Of a DNA stretch of 64,000 nt, positions 32,757-41,871 are shown in pieces (position 1 is the first letter of the stretch; the number at the start of each line of letters is the position of its first letter). The DNA is from Aeromicrobium sp. PE09-221 (GTDB lineage: Bacteria; Actinomycetota; Actinomycetes; Propionibacteriales; Nocardioidaceae), in NCBI RefSeq assembly GCF_002174305.1, contig NZ_MIJB01000019.1, positions 62,001 through 126,000 on the forward strand. Reading direction: 5' to 3'. A program made the position numbers and the translations under genes. Below the pieces are notes generated by a model that saw nothing but the letters and a program-made list of their open reading frames with translations, was not told the origin of the DNA and ran no database searches.

Positions 32757-34523
32757 TCAGCCTAGTTCGCCTTCGAACGCCGCGCTCTCCAGACGCTGCT
32801 TGACGGCGGTCAGGAAGCGGCCGGCGTCAGCGCCGTCGATGATGCGGTGGTCGTAGGTCAGCGCCAGGTACGCCATGCTGCGGACCGCGATGCTGTCGTT
32901 GCCGTGCTCATCGGTCATGACCACCGGACGACGGACGATCGCTCCCACGCCGAGGATCGCCGACTGCGGCTGGTTGATGATCGGCGTGTCGAACAGCGCA
33001 CCGTTGCTGCCCAGATTGGTCAGCGAGAAGGTACCGCCGCTGAGCTCATCGGGAGCGATCTTGTTGGTGCGGGTGCGATCGGCGACATCGGCGATCTTAC
33101 GGGCCAGACCCGCGATCGACAGATCGCCGGCATCCTTGATGACCGGGACGATCAGACCACGCTCAGTGTCGACCGCGATACCGAGGTGCTCGCCTGCCGG
33201 GTAGGTGATCGTGCCGCCCTCGAGATCGAGCGAGGCGTTGATCTGCGGGTACTGCTTGAGCGCCTCGACCGCCGCCTTCGCGAAGAACGGCAGGAAGGTC
33301 AGCTTGACGCCCTCACGCTCACCGAAGGCGTCCTTGTGCTGGTTGCGCAGTCGCACGACCTCGGTGACATCGACCTCGTGCACCTGCGTGAGCTGCGCCG
33401 AGACCTCCAGCGACTCGGTGAGGCGCTTGGCGATCGTCTTGCGCAGACGCGAGAGCTTCTCGGTCTTGCCACGCAGTGCCGACACCTCGGTGCTCGGAGC
33501 CGGTGCGCTGCTCGACGGAGCCGAGGACGCCGCGGCGGGCTCGGGCTGCTCGGCCTTCTTGGCCGCATCGAGCACGTCCTGCTTGCGAATACGACCGCCG
33601 ACGCCGCTGCCGGTGAGCGACGTCAGGTCGACGCCGTGCTGCTTGGCGAGCTTGCGGACGATCGGGGTCACATAGCCCTCGTCACCCGACGACGAGCCGG
33701 AGGACTCCTCGGCCTTCGGCTGCTCCTGAGCGGGCTTCGGCTCCTCGGCCTCGGGCTTCGCCTCGAGCTCGGGCTCCGCCTGCGGCTTGGCCTCGGGCTC
33801 CGGGTTCTCGTCCGGCTGCTCCTCGGGCTCCTCTTCAGGCTCCGGCTCCTCGGCGGGCTCGGAGGACTCGGCCGGAGCGGCATCACCCGAGCCGATGACG
33901 GCGAGCTCGGCGCCGACCTCGACCGTCTCGTCCTCATCGACCTTGATCTCCAGCAGGGTGCCGGCGATGGGGGACGGGATCTCGGTGTCGACCTTGTCGG
34001 TGGAGATCTCCAGCAGGGGCTCGTCGACCTCGACGGTGTCGCCGACCTGCTTGAGCCACTGGGTGACGGTGCCTTCGGTGACGCTCTCACCGAGCGCAGG
34101 CAGGGTCACGGCCTCACCACCGGAACCACCGGCGGGCTTGCTCTCGGCCTGAGGGGCCGGAGCGGACTCCTCGGGCTCGGCGGCAGGCTCCTCGGACTCC
34201 TCCTCGGCGGGCTCTTCAGCCTCAGGCTCCTCGTCGGCCTCGCTCGACGCGGAGTCGTCGCTGCCGGACTCCCCAGCGGACTCGCCCTCCTCGCCGATGA
34301 CGGCGAGGACCTCGCCGACCTCGACGGTGTCGTCCTCGTCGAACTTGATCTCCAGCAGCACACCGGCGACCGGTGAGGGGATCTCGGTGTCGACCTTGTC
34401 GGTGGAGATCTCCAGCAGGGGCTCGTCGACCTCGACGGTGTCGCCGACCTGCTTGAGCCACTGGGTGACGGTGCCTTCGGTGACGCTCTCACCGAGGGCG
34501 GGAAGGGTGACGTTCTCTGCCAT
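32757..34523 (-). CDS. sucB: Dihydrolipoamide acyltransferase (E2 of PDH/OGDH-type complexes)
   Basis: A 588-residue E2 subunit. Two N-terminal lipoyl domains each carry the lipoylated lysine in [12 protein letters not shown] (first near residue 43, second near 175) and are separated by Glu/Pro/Ala-rich linkers. A peripheral E3-binding domain follows ([20 protein letters not shown] then [10 protein letters not shown] near 290-325). The catalytic acyltransferase domain ends with [14 protein letters not shown], whose histidine and aspartate are the active site. In this order the enzyme (DlaT/SucB) serves pyruvate dehydrogenase. E3 is encoded just upstream. Confidence 0.94.
   Translation of the reverse strand: MAENVTLPALGESVTEGTVTQWLKQVGDTVEVDEPLLEISTDKVDTEIPSPVAGVLLEIKFDEDDTVEVGEVLAVIGEEGESAGESGSDDSASSEADEEPEAEEPAEEESEEPAAEPEESAPAPQAESKPAGGSGGEAVTLPALGESVTEGTVTQWLKQVGDTVEVDEPLLEISTDKVDTEIPSPIAGTLLEIKVDEDETVEVGAELAVIGSGDAAPAESSEPAEEPEPEEEPEEQPDENPEPEAKPQAEPELEAKPEAEEPKPAQEQPKAEESSGSSSGDEGYVTPIVRKLAKQHGVDLTSLTGSGVGGRIRKQDVLDAAKKAEQPEPAAASSAPSSSAPAPSTEVSALRGKTEKLSRLRKTIAKRLTESLEVSAQLTQVHEVDVTEVVRLRNQHKDAFGEREGVKLTFLPFFAKAAVEALKQYPQINASLDLEGGTITYPAGEHLGIAVDTERGLIVPVIKDAGDLSIAGLARKIADVADRTRTNKIAPDELSGGTFSLTNLGSNGALFDTPIINQPQSAILGVGAIVRRPVVMTDEHGNDSIAVRSMAYLALTYDHRIIDGADAGRFLTAVKQRLESAAFEGELG
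33976..34094. repeat. 119-bp exact direct repeat inside sucB, copy 1
   Basis: Identical by eye to 34378-34496 over 119 bp; it encodes the lysine-bearing end of the second lipoyl domain. Flanking lipoyl-domain DNA has diverged. Confidence 0.85.
34378..34496. repeat. 119-bp exact direct repeat inside sucB, copy 2
   Basis: Partner of 33976-34094, offset 402 bp, encoding the same part of the first lipoyl domain. Confidence 0.85.
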
Positions 34524-34540
34524 GGGTTCCTCTGTCCGAT

Positions 34541-35923
34541 TCAGGCGTGTGAGTGCAGCGGCTTGCCGGCGAGGGCCAATGCGGCCTCGCCGAGGGATTC
34601 GTTCTGGGTGGGATGGGCGTGGATCAACGGAGCGACGTCATCGGGATAGGCCTCCCAGTTGACCACGAGAGAGGCTTCGCCGACCTGCTCGCCCATCCGG
34701 GCACCGATCATGTGGACGCCGACGATCGGCCCGTCCTGCTGGCGCACCAGCTTGACCAGGCCGGCGGTCTGCAGGATCTGGCTCTTGCCGTTGCCGCCGA
34801 GGTTGTACTCGACCGTCTCGACCTCGCCGTACTGGTCGCGGGCCTGCTGCTCGGTCAGACCGACCGAGGCCAGCTCGGGCTCGCAGTAGGTGACACGGGG
34901 GATGCCTGCATCCACCACGGGCGCGGGGTTCAGTCCGGCGATGTCCTCGGCGACGAAGATGCCGTGGGCGAAGCCGCGGTGCGCGAGCTGTAGGCCGGGC
35001 ACGAGGTCGCCGACGGCATAGACGCCATCCAGATTCGTGTGCAGACGCTCATCGGTGGGGATCCACCCGCGGTCGGTGGTGACCCCGGCATCCTCGAAGC
35101 CCATGCCGGCGGAGTTGGGGCCACGGCCGACGGCCACGAGCACCAGATCGGCATCGAGCTGTGTGCCGTCCTCGAGACTCACTCGGGCGGACGTGTCGTC
35201 CTGGTCGACACCGGTGAACTTGACACCCGTGCGGAAGGCGATCTTGCGCTTGCGGAAGGCGCGTTCGAGGCCTTTGCTGAGGACCGGATCCTCCAGCGGG
35301 ACGAGACGGTCGAGGGCCTCGACGATCGTGACCTCGGCACCGAGCGAGTTCCAGACGGAGGCGAACTCGACGCCGATGACACTGCCGCCGATCACGACGA
35401 CGCGCTGCGGGACCTCATCGAGGGTCAGCGCCTGCTCGCTGGTCACGACGCGTCCGCCGATCTCGACACCGAGCGTGCGGGGGACTGAGCCGGTGGCGAG
35501 GACGATGTTGCGGCCGGTGTAGCGCGAGCCCTCGACTTCTACCGTGCGCGCGTCGACCAGGCGGCCCTCGCCCTCGATGACCGTGATCGCGGTGGCGGAC
35601 CCGATGAGCCCGGTGAGGCCCTTGTGGAGACGGTCGACGACACCCTGGCGGTAGCGGTTCACCGCAGGCATGTCGACGCCGTCGAAACGGGCCTGGATGC
35701 CGACATCGGCAGCATGGCGGGCGGTCTCGGCGATCTCGGCCGCGTGCAGGAGCGCCTTGGTGGGGATGCAGCCCTCGTGCAGGCACGTGCCGCCGAGCTT
35801 CTTCTTCTCCACCAGGGCGACGGTCAGACCCAGCTGTGCGGCGCGCAGCGCACACGCATAGCCTCCGCTGCCCGCTCCGAGAACGACGATGTCGAACTGG
35901 CTGCCGGGTTCGGCGTCGGCCAC
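34541..35923 (-). CDS. lpd: Dihydrolipoyl dehydrogenase (E3)
   Basis: A 460-residue FAD disulfide oxidoreductase that reoxidises dihydrolipoyl groups with NAD+. FAD-binding [20 protein letters not shown] is at 11-30, redox cysteines C47 and C52 in [19 protein letters not shown]-binding [16 protein letters not shown] near 175-190, and the C-terminal active-site [26 protein letters not shown] before the start. Followed 17 bp later by sucB, so E3 and E2 are coexpressed. Confidence 0.96.
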   Translation of the reverse strand: MADAEPGSQFDIVVLGAGSGGYACALRAAQLGLTVALVEKKKLGGTCLHEGCIPTKALLHAAEIAETARHAADVGIQARFDGVDMPAVNRYRQGVVDRLHKGLTGLIGSATAITVIEGEGRLVDARTVEVEGSRYTGRNIVLATGSVPRTLGVEIGGRVVTSEQALTLDEVPQRVVVIGGSVIGVEFASVWNSLGAEVTIVEALDRLVPLEDPVLSKGLERAFRKRKIAFRTGVKFTGVDQDDTSARVSLEDGTQLDADLVLVAVGRGPNSAGMGFEDAGVTTDRGWIPTDERLHTNLDGVYAVGDLVPGLQLAHRGFAHGIFVAEDIAGLNPAPVVDAGIPRVTYCEPELASVGLTEQQARDQYGEVETVEYNLGGNGKSQILQTAGLVKLVRQQDGPIVGVHMIGARMGEQVGEASLVVNWEAYPDDVAPLIHAHPTQNESLGEAALALAGKPLHSHA

Positions 35924-36041
35924 AGCTTCCCTCCCGTCGGATGTCTGGCGTCCATCTTGTCACTTCGGACACCCCTGCGCCCAGTGGGGTCGCCGACGCG
36001 TCGGTAACTTCCGTCTGGTCACCATCGGGCACACTAGGGAC

Positions 36042-36596
36042 GTGGGTTGGTTCTCCAAACGCAAGCGCACCGACGGCGGTGGTGTGGTCTCCGATCGCGA
36101 CGCGACACGCGCCGATCTCGCAGCTTTACGTGAGTTCGCGGAGACACGACGCGGGGTCGAGGCCTTCGTCGAACCGGCCACTTCGGTCACGCAGACCACC
36201 GTGCTGCTGGTCGCCAGCGACGGTGAGTGGACGCGCAAGCGCATCGCCTCGCCCAAGGTCGCCTCGGACTTCGCCCGCAAGCAGGGCATCCCGCTCTACG
36301 ACGCGAACCGGGTCGGGTATCCGCAGCGCATGCGCGACTACAACCAGAGATCATCGGCGCAGCGCACGACCACGCCGTCACCGCAGCGCGCATCCCTGAG
36401 TCCGGAACGGTTCAAGGCGCTGATGGTTCTGGAGTCGATCGCCGGCGCTGAGCCGCTCGGCAAGGAGCCGTCCGCCGAGGAGATCGAGCGGGTCTGGAAG
36501 CGGGCACGCACTACGGCGCACCCGGACCGCCGCGGCGGCGACCGCACCCAGTGGGACAAGGTCGAAGAGGCCGCCCGCACGCTCGGCCTGCACTGA
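36042..36596 (+). CDS. Hypothetical protein with C-terminal J-domain-like motif
   Basis: A 184-residue soluble protein. The N-terminal 95 residues form an unassigned domain (RADLAALREFAETRRGVEAFVEPATSVTQTTVLLVASDGEWTRKRI, then LYDANRVGYPQRMRDYNQR). After a Ser/Thr/Gln-rich linker the C-terminus has EEIERVWKRARTTAHPDRRGGD with HPD at 160-162, followed by WDKVEEAARTLGL. HPD between two helices is the J-domain signature for DnaK stimulation. GTG start 1 nt after a TAGGGA stretch; probably leaderless. Function unknown. Confidence 0.75.
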   Translation: MGWFSKRKRTDGGGVVSDRDATRADLAALREFAETRRGVEAFVEPATSVTQTTVLLVASDGEWTRKRIASPKVASDFARKQGIPLYDANRVGYPQRMRDYNQRSSAQRTTTPSPQRASLSPERFKALMVLESIAGAEPLGKEPSAEEIERVWKRARTTAHPDRRGGDRTQWDKVEEAARTLGLH

Positions 36597-36707
36597 GTCG
36601 GCTCCGGGGGCATGGGCTGGCCGACGGAGGACGTGACTTGGTGGCGGCTATGACAACCGCGAAGACACATCCTCATTCGACGGCGGTGCCGAGAGCGGCC
36701 AGTCCGA

Positions 36708-36803
36708 GCGGTGAGCTATCCCGCACCGTGAGCGCTGAAGTGCGTGACCGTCCACCGATCGCCGGGGGACCGCGGCCACTCGGGCGGTGGGGTGAATAGT
36801 CCC
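36708..36803. repeat. Degenerate family B repeats
   Basis: A reverse unit (GGTGAGCTATCCCGCACC) at about 36709-36727 resembles the reverse unit at 31672-31689. Two poorer forward units are at about 36741-36756 and 36784-36803. The 230-bp gap 36597-36825 holds no gene. Confidence 0.45.
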
Positions 36804-36825
36804 GTCCGTGACCGCGAGGGCCGAC

Positions 36826-38154
36826 TTAATGCCAGCCGGCTGGATCGAGGTCGCCCGGGTACGTGTGCCCTGGGTCGTATGGCTCGCGGGTGAACACGAA
36901 GCTCGCCAGATCGAGCGCGCCGTCCTCGCGCACCACCAGATGCTCCCCGGCGTAGTAGCTGTCCACGCCGATCCACCGGTCCTGATCACCGTCGCGCACG
37001 AACCGAGAACTACGTCCGCCATTCGGCGCGTGCAAGGTGAAGCTCTCGCCACCGGTTGGCTCGATCGTGAACGACGCCGGACCCCAGTACCAGGTGCCCG
37101 CGAGGGCGGCCACCTGCTCGCTCGGCGCCGGCGCCTCAGGCGCAGCCGGCATGGCCAACTCCTCGCGAGCCATCGTCAGCAGGTCATCGCCGAGGGATCC
37201 GAGACCCGAGGTCGTGTTGGTGAGCTCGACGACGCCGAGCCCCGTCGCAGGCTCCACCTTCAACGAAGCGAGGAAGCCCGGCATCGAGCCGCCGTGTCCG
37301 ACATAGCGGCGCGGACCGTCATGCCAAATCCGCCAGCCGAGGCCCTGTGCCGAGACCCACTCCAGCTCCAACCGGTCATCGACGGCGAGCGGAACCCGCA
37401 TGAGCTCCATCGTCGAACGACTCACCAGTCCCTCACCGTCCCCCGCCGCGAACACCGCCCACCGGGCAAGATCCTCGATACTCGCCCATAACTGCCCGGC
37501 CGGAGCCATCGCCCCGGCATCGAACTCCGGCTCCGCGTGTCGCAGATCCTCACGCGGATGCACCGCGATCCCCGCGGCGGACTCACCCGTCGGCCGCAGT
37601 GTCGTCCGCGTCATGCCCAGCGGCATCAGCAGCCCATCGCGGACCACCTCGAACCACGGACGCCCGTGGGCCACCTCCAAGATCCGCCCGAGCAGCGCGT
37701 ACCCCGGGTTCGAATAGTGGAAGCGGGTGCCCGGGATCAGGACCAAGCGCAGATCGCTGTCGCGGAGCTCCTCCCAGTCAGAGCCGGGAACACGTTCCCA
37801 CCACGGTCCGTTCGTCTCGGACTGCAGCCCGGAGGTGTGCGTGAGCAGCTGAGCGATCGTGACATCGGCGAAGGACTGCCCGCCCACATCGTCGAGCACC
37901 TCACCGACCCGCCGATCGATCCGTAGCCGGCCCGCCTCCTGCAACCGCAGGATCTCCACCGCGACGAAGGTCTTGGTGATCGAGCCGATGCGGTACTGCG
38001 TATCAGGAGTGACCTTCGCGGCCCCGTCGGAGCCGTCGAGCGTTCCGGCCCTACCGCACCAGGCGACCTCCCCGCCGGCGACCACGGCGGCCGCCACCGA
38101 GGGCAGCCGCCGTTCCTCCAACTCGCGGACGAGTCGATCGTCGTACGCGCTCAC
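36826..38154 (-). CDS. Serine hydrolase, class C beta-lactamase-like
   Basis: A 442-residue penicillin-binding-protein-like hydrolase. S58-x-x-K61 in SITKTFVAVEILRLQ, the YSN triad piece in FHYSNPGYALLGRILE, and HGGS in RYVGHGGSMPGFLAS form the active site. A C-terminal beta-rich segment (LAGTWYWGPASFTIEP) is typical of the EstB/LACTB-like group. No signal peptide, so it is probably a cytosolic esterase or peptidase rather than an antibiotic resistance enzyme. GTG 38154 overlaps the stop of the aminopeptidase gene, one operon. Confidence 0.88.
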   Translation of the reverse strand: MSAYDDRLVRELEERRLPSVAAAVVAGGEVAWCGRAGTLDGSDGAAKVTPDTQYRIGSITKTFVAVEILRLQEAGRLRIDRRVGEVLDDVGGQSFADVTIAQLLTHTSGLQSETNGPWWERVPGSDWEELRDSDLRLVLIPGTRFHYSNPGYALLGRILEVAHGRPWFEVVRDGLLMPLGMTRTTLRPTGESAAGIAVHPREDLRHAEPEFDAGAMAPAGQLWASIEDLARWAVFAAGDGEGLVSRSTMELMRVPLAVDDRLELEWVSAQGLGWRIWHDGPRRYVGHGGSMPGFLASLKVEPATGLGVVELTNTTSGLGSLGDDLLTMAREELAMPAAPEAPAPSEQVAALAGTWYWGPASFTIEPTGGESFTLHAPNGGRSSRFVRDGDQDRWIGVDSYYAGEHLVVREDGALDLASFVFTREPYDPGHTYPGDLDPAGWH

Positions 38155-39587
38155 GCGAGCTGAGTCGCCACCTGCACGAGCGTGCGCACGCCCACGCCGG
38201 TGCCACCCCACGGGATGTAGTCATCGGCGCCACCCTCATTGAACGCCGGACCGGCGATATCCAGATGCGCCCACGGGATGTCGGCAGTGAACTCACGCAG
38301 GAAGGCCGCCGCGAACAGAGTCCCGCCGTGGGGCTTCGTGCCGATCTGGCGCAGATCGGCGATCTTCGAGGACTTCAGCGAAGAGGTGACCTCCTCGGTG
38401 ATCGGCAGACGCCACATCGCCTCGCCCGCCTCCTGTGAGGCGGCGAACACCCGCTCCTCGAAGTACTCGTCATTGCCGAGTATCGCGGCGGTCTTCGCGC
38501 CGAGCGCCGTCATCGCCGCACCCGTGAGCGTCGCGACGTCGACGATATGGTCGGGCTGTTGCTCCGCCGCGAGCGCGAGACCGTCACCGAGCACCATGCG
38601 GCCCTCCGCATCGGTGTTGAGCACCTCCACTGTGCTGCCGCTGCGCATCGTGATGACATCGCCAGGGCGGGTCGCCGAACCGCTCGGCATGTTCTCGGCC
38701 AGGCAGGCATATCCGGTGACCCTGATCGGCAGCCCGAGGGTCGCGATCGCGTTCACCGCGGCGACGACCGCGGCCGCACCGCCCATGTCCATCTTCATCG
38801 TCTGCATGCTGGCGCCGGGCTTGATCGACAGGCCGCCGGAGTCGAAGGTGATGCCCTTGCCGACGAGTGCCAGATGCGTCTTGGCTTTGGAAGGCGAGTA
38901 GGAGAGTGTCACCAGCCGCGGGGGAGCCTCTGAACCGCGTCCCACCGACAGGATGCCGCCGCACTTCTCCCTGGCGAGGCGCTTCTCATCCCACACCGTC
39001 ACCGAGACGCCCTTCGCGGCCGTCGACTCGATCGCAGCGGCGAAGTCCGGCGGACGCAGATCGCCAGGAGGTGTGTTGACCCAGTCACGTGCCTGGCAGA
39101 CCGCCTCCGCGATCGCCACACCGCGCTCCACGGCCTTCTTCAGATCGCCCTTCTTCGCGTCAGACGCGACCAGCGTGATCTCATCGAGTCGCGGCTTCTC
39201 ATCCGCCTTCTGGGTAGCCTTCTCGCCCTTGTAGTCGTCGAACCGATACGCGGTCAGCAGCGCGCCCTCCGCGAGCGCGGCGACCTGGTCATCGGCGAGG
39301 TCCCCGAAGTCGACGACGATATGGCGTGCGGCGGGCGCCGCTCGAAGACCCTTGGCGACGGCGCGGCGAAGGTCCTCCAGCGAGGGCTCGTCGTCGATCG
39401 CGACGAAGACGGTGACGGGAGCCTTGACCCCTGCTGGACTCGGCACGACCAGCGTCTGGCCCGCCTCCTGGCGGAAGCCCAGGGCCGTGAACGGGACCAG
39501 ATCCTCGTCGAGGGGGTCCGAGGCACGGATCGCGCGGAGCACGACATCGCTGGACGGGGCAGTGGGACGCAGTGATACCGAGACCAT
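38151..39587 (-). CDS. pepA: Leucyl aminopeptidase (M17)
   Basis: A 478-residue M17 metallopeptidase that removes N-terminal residues from peptides in the cytosol. The signature NTDAEGRMVLGDGLALA, the catalytic-lysine region LVGKGITFDSGG and KMDMGGAAAVVA supply the two-metal site. The N-terminal macro-like domain covers about 1-160. ATG 39587 follows TACAGT by 6 nt, a leaderless arrangement. Position beside gcvT equals Rv2213 (pepB) in M. tuberculosis. Confidence 0.95.
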   Translation of the reverse strand: MVSVSLRPTAPSSDVVLRAIRASDPLDEDLVPFTALGFRQEAGQTLVVPSPAGVKAPVTVFVAIDDEPSLEDLRRAVAKGLRAAPAARHIVVDFGDLADDQVAALAEGALLTAYRFDDYKGEKATQKADEKPRLDEITLVASDAKKGDLKKAVERGVAIAEAVCQARDWVNTPPGDLRPPDFAAAIESTAAKGVSVTVWDEKRLAREKCGGILSVGRGSEAPPRLVTLSYSPSKAKTHLALVGKGITFDSGGLSIKPGASMQTMKMDMGGAAAVVAAVNAIATLGLPIRVTGYACLAENMPSGSATRPGDVITMRSGSTVEVLNTDAEGRMVLGDGLALAAEQQPDHIVDVATLTGAAMTALGAKTAAILGNDEYFEERVFAASQEAGEAMWRLPITEEVTSSLKSSKIADLRQIGTKPHGGTLFAAAFLREFTADIPWAHLDIAGPAFNEGGADDYIPWGGTGVGVRTLVQVATQLA

Positions 39588-39593
39588 GACGCC

Positions 39594-39613
39594 ACTGTAT
39601 CCACGGGTAGGTT
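39594..39613. promoter_or_regulatory. Back-to-back leaderless promoters of pepA and gcvT
   Basis: Minus strand TACAGT (39594-39599) is 6 nt before the ATG at 39587. Plus strand TAGGTT (39608-39613) is 6 nt before the ATG at 39620. The two start codons are only 32 bp apart, so the promoters overlap. Confidence 0.6.
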
Positions 39614-39619
39614 GATCGC

Positions 39620-40720
39620 ATGGACCTGCTGCACTCGCCATTGCACGACCGCCACGTGGCACTCGGTGCCAAGTTCGCCGAGTTCGGTGGCTGGGACATG
39701 CCGGTGGAGTACGCCGGCGGAGGAGTTCTCGCCGAGCACACCGCAGTGCGCGAGGGCGTCGGCTTGTTCGACGTGAGCCACCTGGGCAAAGCGATCGTCC
39801 GGGGAGCCGGGGCAGCAGAGTATGTCAACCGCTGCTTCACCAATGATCTCGGGAAGATCGGGGTCGGGCAGGCGCAGTACACGCTGTGCTGCGCCGACGA
39901 CGGTGGCACCATCGACGACCTCATCGTGTACCTGCGCAGCGACTTCGAGGTCTTCCTCATGCCGAATGCGGCCAACACTGCCGAGGTCATCCGGCGGCTA
40001 CGCGAGGACGCTCCCGAGGGCATCGAGGTCGCCGACCTGCACCGCCGTTACGCCGTGCTCGCCCTGCAGGGCCCCGCCAGCGCCGCCGTCCTCGAATCCC
40101 TGGACGTGCCCGCCGGCCATCCCTACATGTCCTTCGTCACCGGCACGATCGCCGGACACGAGCTGACCGTGTGCCGCACCGGTTACACCGGCGAGCGCGG
40201 CTACGAGCTCGTCGTCGACTCCGAGCACGCCGCCGATGTCTGGGACGCCGTGCTCGCCGCGGGAGAGCCGCAGGGCATCCGGCCGTGCGGTCTCGGCGCG
40301 CGCGACACGCTGCGGACCGAGATGGGCTATCCGCTGCACGGCCACGAGCTGTCACCGGAGATCACCCCGGTCATGGCGCGAGCCGGCTGGGCGATCGGCT
40401 GGGACAAGCCCGCGTTCTGGGGCAAGGAGGCCTTGGAACGTCAGCGAGCGGAGAAGACCGTGAGCCTGATCCGCGGCCTCAAGGCCGAGGGCCGCGCCAT
40501 TCCCCGTCCAGGGATGCGTGTGTCTTCGCCGGAGGGTGAGTCGGTGGGCGAGGTGACCTCCGGGACCTTCAGCCCGACGTTACGAGAGGGCATCGCCTTG
40601 GCCCTGCTCGATCGTTCGGTCGCGGTGGGCGACGCGGTCACCGTCGACGTGCGAGGCCGCGCGCAATCGTTCACGGTGGTCACGCCACCATTCGTGACCA
40701 CCCAGGTGAAGGAGAGCTGA
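39620..40720 (+). CDS. gcvT: Glycine cleavage system T protein (aminomethyltransferase)
   Basis: A 366-residue folate-dependent protein that releases ammonia from aminomethyl-H protein, forming methylene-tetrahydrofolate. [53 protein letters not shown], the [12 protein letters not shown] strand and [19 protein letters not shown] are characteristic. Length and order are complete. No gcvP or gcvH in the window; in M. tuberculosis gcvT is likewise separate. Confidence 0.95.
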   Translation: MDLLHSPLHDRHVALGAKFAEFGGWDMPVEYAGGGVLAEHTAVREGVGLFDVSHLGKAIVRGAGAAEYVNRCFTNDLGKIGVGQAQYTLCCADDGGTIDDLIVYLRSDFEVFLMPNAANTAEVIRRLREDAPEGIEVADLHRRYAVLALQGPASAAVLESLDVPAGHPYMSFVTGTIAGHELTVCRTGYTGERGYELVVDSEHAADVWDAVLAAGEPQGIRPCGLGARDTLRTEMGYPLHGHELSPEITPVMARAGWAIGWDKPAFWGKEALERQRAEKTVSLIRGLKAEGRAIPRPGMRVSSPEGESVGEVTSGTFSPTLREGIALALLDRSVAVGDAVTVDVRGRAQSFTVVTPPFVTTQVKES

Positions 40721-40722
40721 CG

Positions 40723-40917
40723 ATGAGCTGGCGCTGGACGTACGAGAACGCCGACGGCGGGGAGCTCGGGACCTCACACGATTTCCCGTCGCGGAGTGAT
40801 GCCGAGACCTTCATCGGGATGGAGTTCGAGGAACTGCTCGGCCGCGGCATCGACCAGGTTCGCCTCTACGAGGGCGACACCGAGGTCTACGGCCCGATGA
40901 GCCTGCACGCGGACTGA
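40723..40917 (+). CDS. Small conserved actinobacterial protein
   Basis: A 64-residue acidic soluble protein starting 2 bp after gcvT. It has the pattern WRWTYENADG, FPSRSDAETFIGMEFEELLGRGIDQVRLYEG and C-terminal VYGPMSL, which I recognise from many actinobacterial genomes as a small family of unknown function. Cotranslated with gcvT. Confidence 0.7.
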   Translation: MSWRWTYENADGGELGTSHDFPSRSDAETFIGMEFEELLGRGIDQVRLYEGDTEVYGPMSLHAD

Positions 40918-40947
40918 GGCCGCATTCTGACGAGGCGGTCGCGAGCC

Positions 40948-41198
40948 CGGTGAGTGGTCACCCACCGGACTTGTCACCGCCGGGCCGCGGGGACCGCTCG
41001 GTGGTTGAGGAATCACCGTTTTCTATCCCCGCTCGACATCGGTGAGCGAGCAACCTCGCGATGCGACGGGTGGTTCACCACGCACCGATTCGTGCGGGTG
41101 CATGATCGCGGTGCAGCATCAACCAGGCGGATGACTGTCCCTCCACCGCGATGGTCGACCACTCACCGCACCCCGGCGGTGGTTGACTGCTCAACGCC
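40948..41198. repeat. Family B alternating inverted repeats, cluster 2
   Basis: The 315-bp gap 40918-41232 contains no gene. It holds seven ~20-bp units of consensus TGGTTGACnnnTCACCG at about 40949-40966 (reverse), 40999-41018 (forward, CGGTGGTTGAGGAATCACCG), 41038-41056 (reverse), 41067-41088 (forward), 41108-41126 (reverse), 41151-41169 (forward) and 41177-41198 (forward). Spacing is 26-50 bp. The alternating orientation resembles a BIME. Confidence 0.75.
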
Positions 41199-41232
41199 CT
41201 CAAGGGGGTGAGTGGATCGGGGACCGGGCGTC

Positions 41233-41781
41233 TCAGTAGCGGTCGGCGAGCGGCTGGCCGCGTTCGATGACCGGGCGCGGGCGCCGGGTGCGGCGCAGCT
41301 GGGTGCTGCGCAGGACCGCGTAGGTCGTGGCGCCCTTCGTCTGGCCGGGCTCGAAGCGTTTCTTCAGCTCGCGCTTGAGCCCCACGACGAGCCAGATCTC
41401 GTCGAGCACCGTCGACAGGATCGTGATCGTCCACAGGAAGAAGACCACCGTGACCGCCGTCGGGTTCTGGATGAAGCTGAGGACCAGGATGACGACGAGG
41501 ATCGGCAGCATGTACTCGGCGACCGAGCGGCGCCGATCCACGTAATCGCGCACGAGCGCGCGGACGGGCCCACGGTCGCGTGCCGGCAGATAGGCGTCAT
41601 CGCCGCGTCCGTCGAGGGCGGCGATCTGCTTCTCGCGCAGCTTCGAGCGGCGCTCCCGCTCGCGGCGCATCTGCTCGCGACGGGTCAACGGACGCTTCAT
41701 GACCTGCTTGCGGGCAGCCTCGGCCTCTTTACGCGAACGGGTCGGTCGGCCCTTGCCTGGCTGCGGTGCGTCGTCGGTCAC
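41233..41781 (-). CDS. DUF3043 membrane protein
   Basis: A 182-residue protein with a very basic N-terminal third (RKEAEAARKQVMKRPLTRREQMRRERER) and two membrane helices (about 92-110 and 113-132, EYMLPILVVILVLSFIQ and VTVVFFLWTITILSTVL). It then has WLVVGLKRELKKRFEPGQTKGATTYAVLRSTQLRRTRRPRP. This layout is the DUF3043 family, conserved in actinobacteria with no known role. GTG 41781 assumed as start; the longer frame lacks similarity. Confidence 0.82.
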   Translation of the reverse strand: MTDDAPQPGKGRPTRSRKEAEAARKQVMKRPLTRREQMRRERERRSKLREKQIAALDGRGDDAYLPARDRGPVRALVRDYVDRRRSVAEYMLPILVVILVLSFIQNPTAVTVVFFLWTITILSTVLDEIWLVVGLKRELKKRFEPGQTKGATTYAVLRSTQLRRTRRPRPVIERGQPLADRY

Positions 41782-41859
41782 GCGCGAAACCTTACCGGGC
41801 CGTGACAAGACCTCCGACAGCGCCGGCGATGGCGACACCCGGTCTTGGGCCGCACGCCC

Positions 41860-41865
41860 TAGGCT
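41860..41865 (+). promoter_or_regulatory. -10 element, leaderless promoter of the psp operon
   Basis: TAGGCT, 6 nt, then ATG 41872. Confidence 0.6.
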
Positions 41866-41871
41866 TGGCCC

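Noticed and set aside
32847-34376. A 509-codon open frame opposite the dihydrolipoamide acyltransferase
   Set aside because: Low-complexity Leu/Gly/Arg translation that mirrors the Glu/Pro-rich linkers of the real gene.
33976-34496. A mobile element or CRISPR-like repeat
   Set aside because: The repeat is exactly the duplicated lipoyl domain of one protein.
36826-38154. An antibiotic-inactivating beta-lactamase
   Set aside because: It has the class C fold motifs but no signal peptide and a C-terminal domain typical of esterase/peptidase relatives, and it is in an operon with an aminopeptidase.
40948-41198. A CRISPR array
   Set aside because: Units alternate in orientation and vary in sequence and spacing; CRISPR repeats are direct and near identical, and no cas genes are present.
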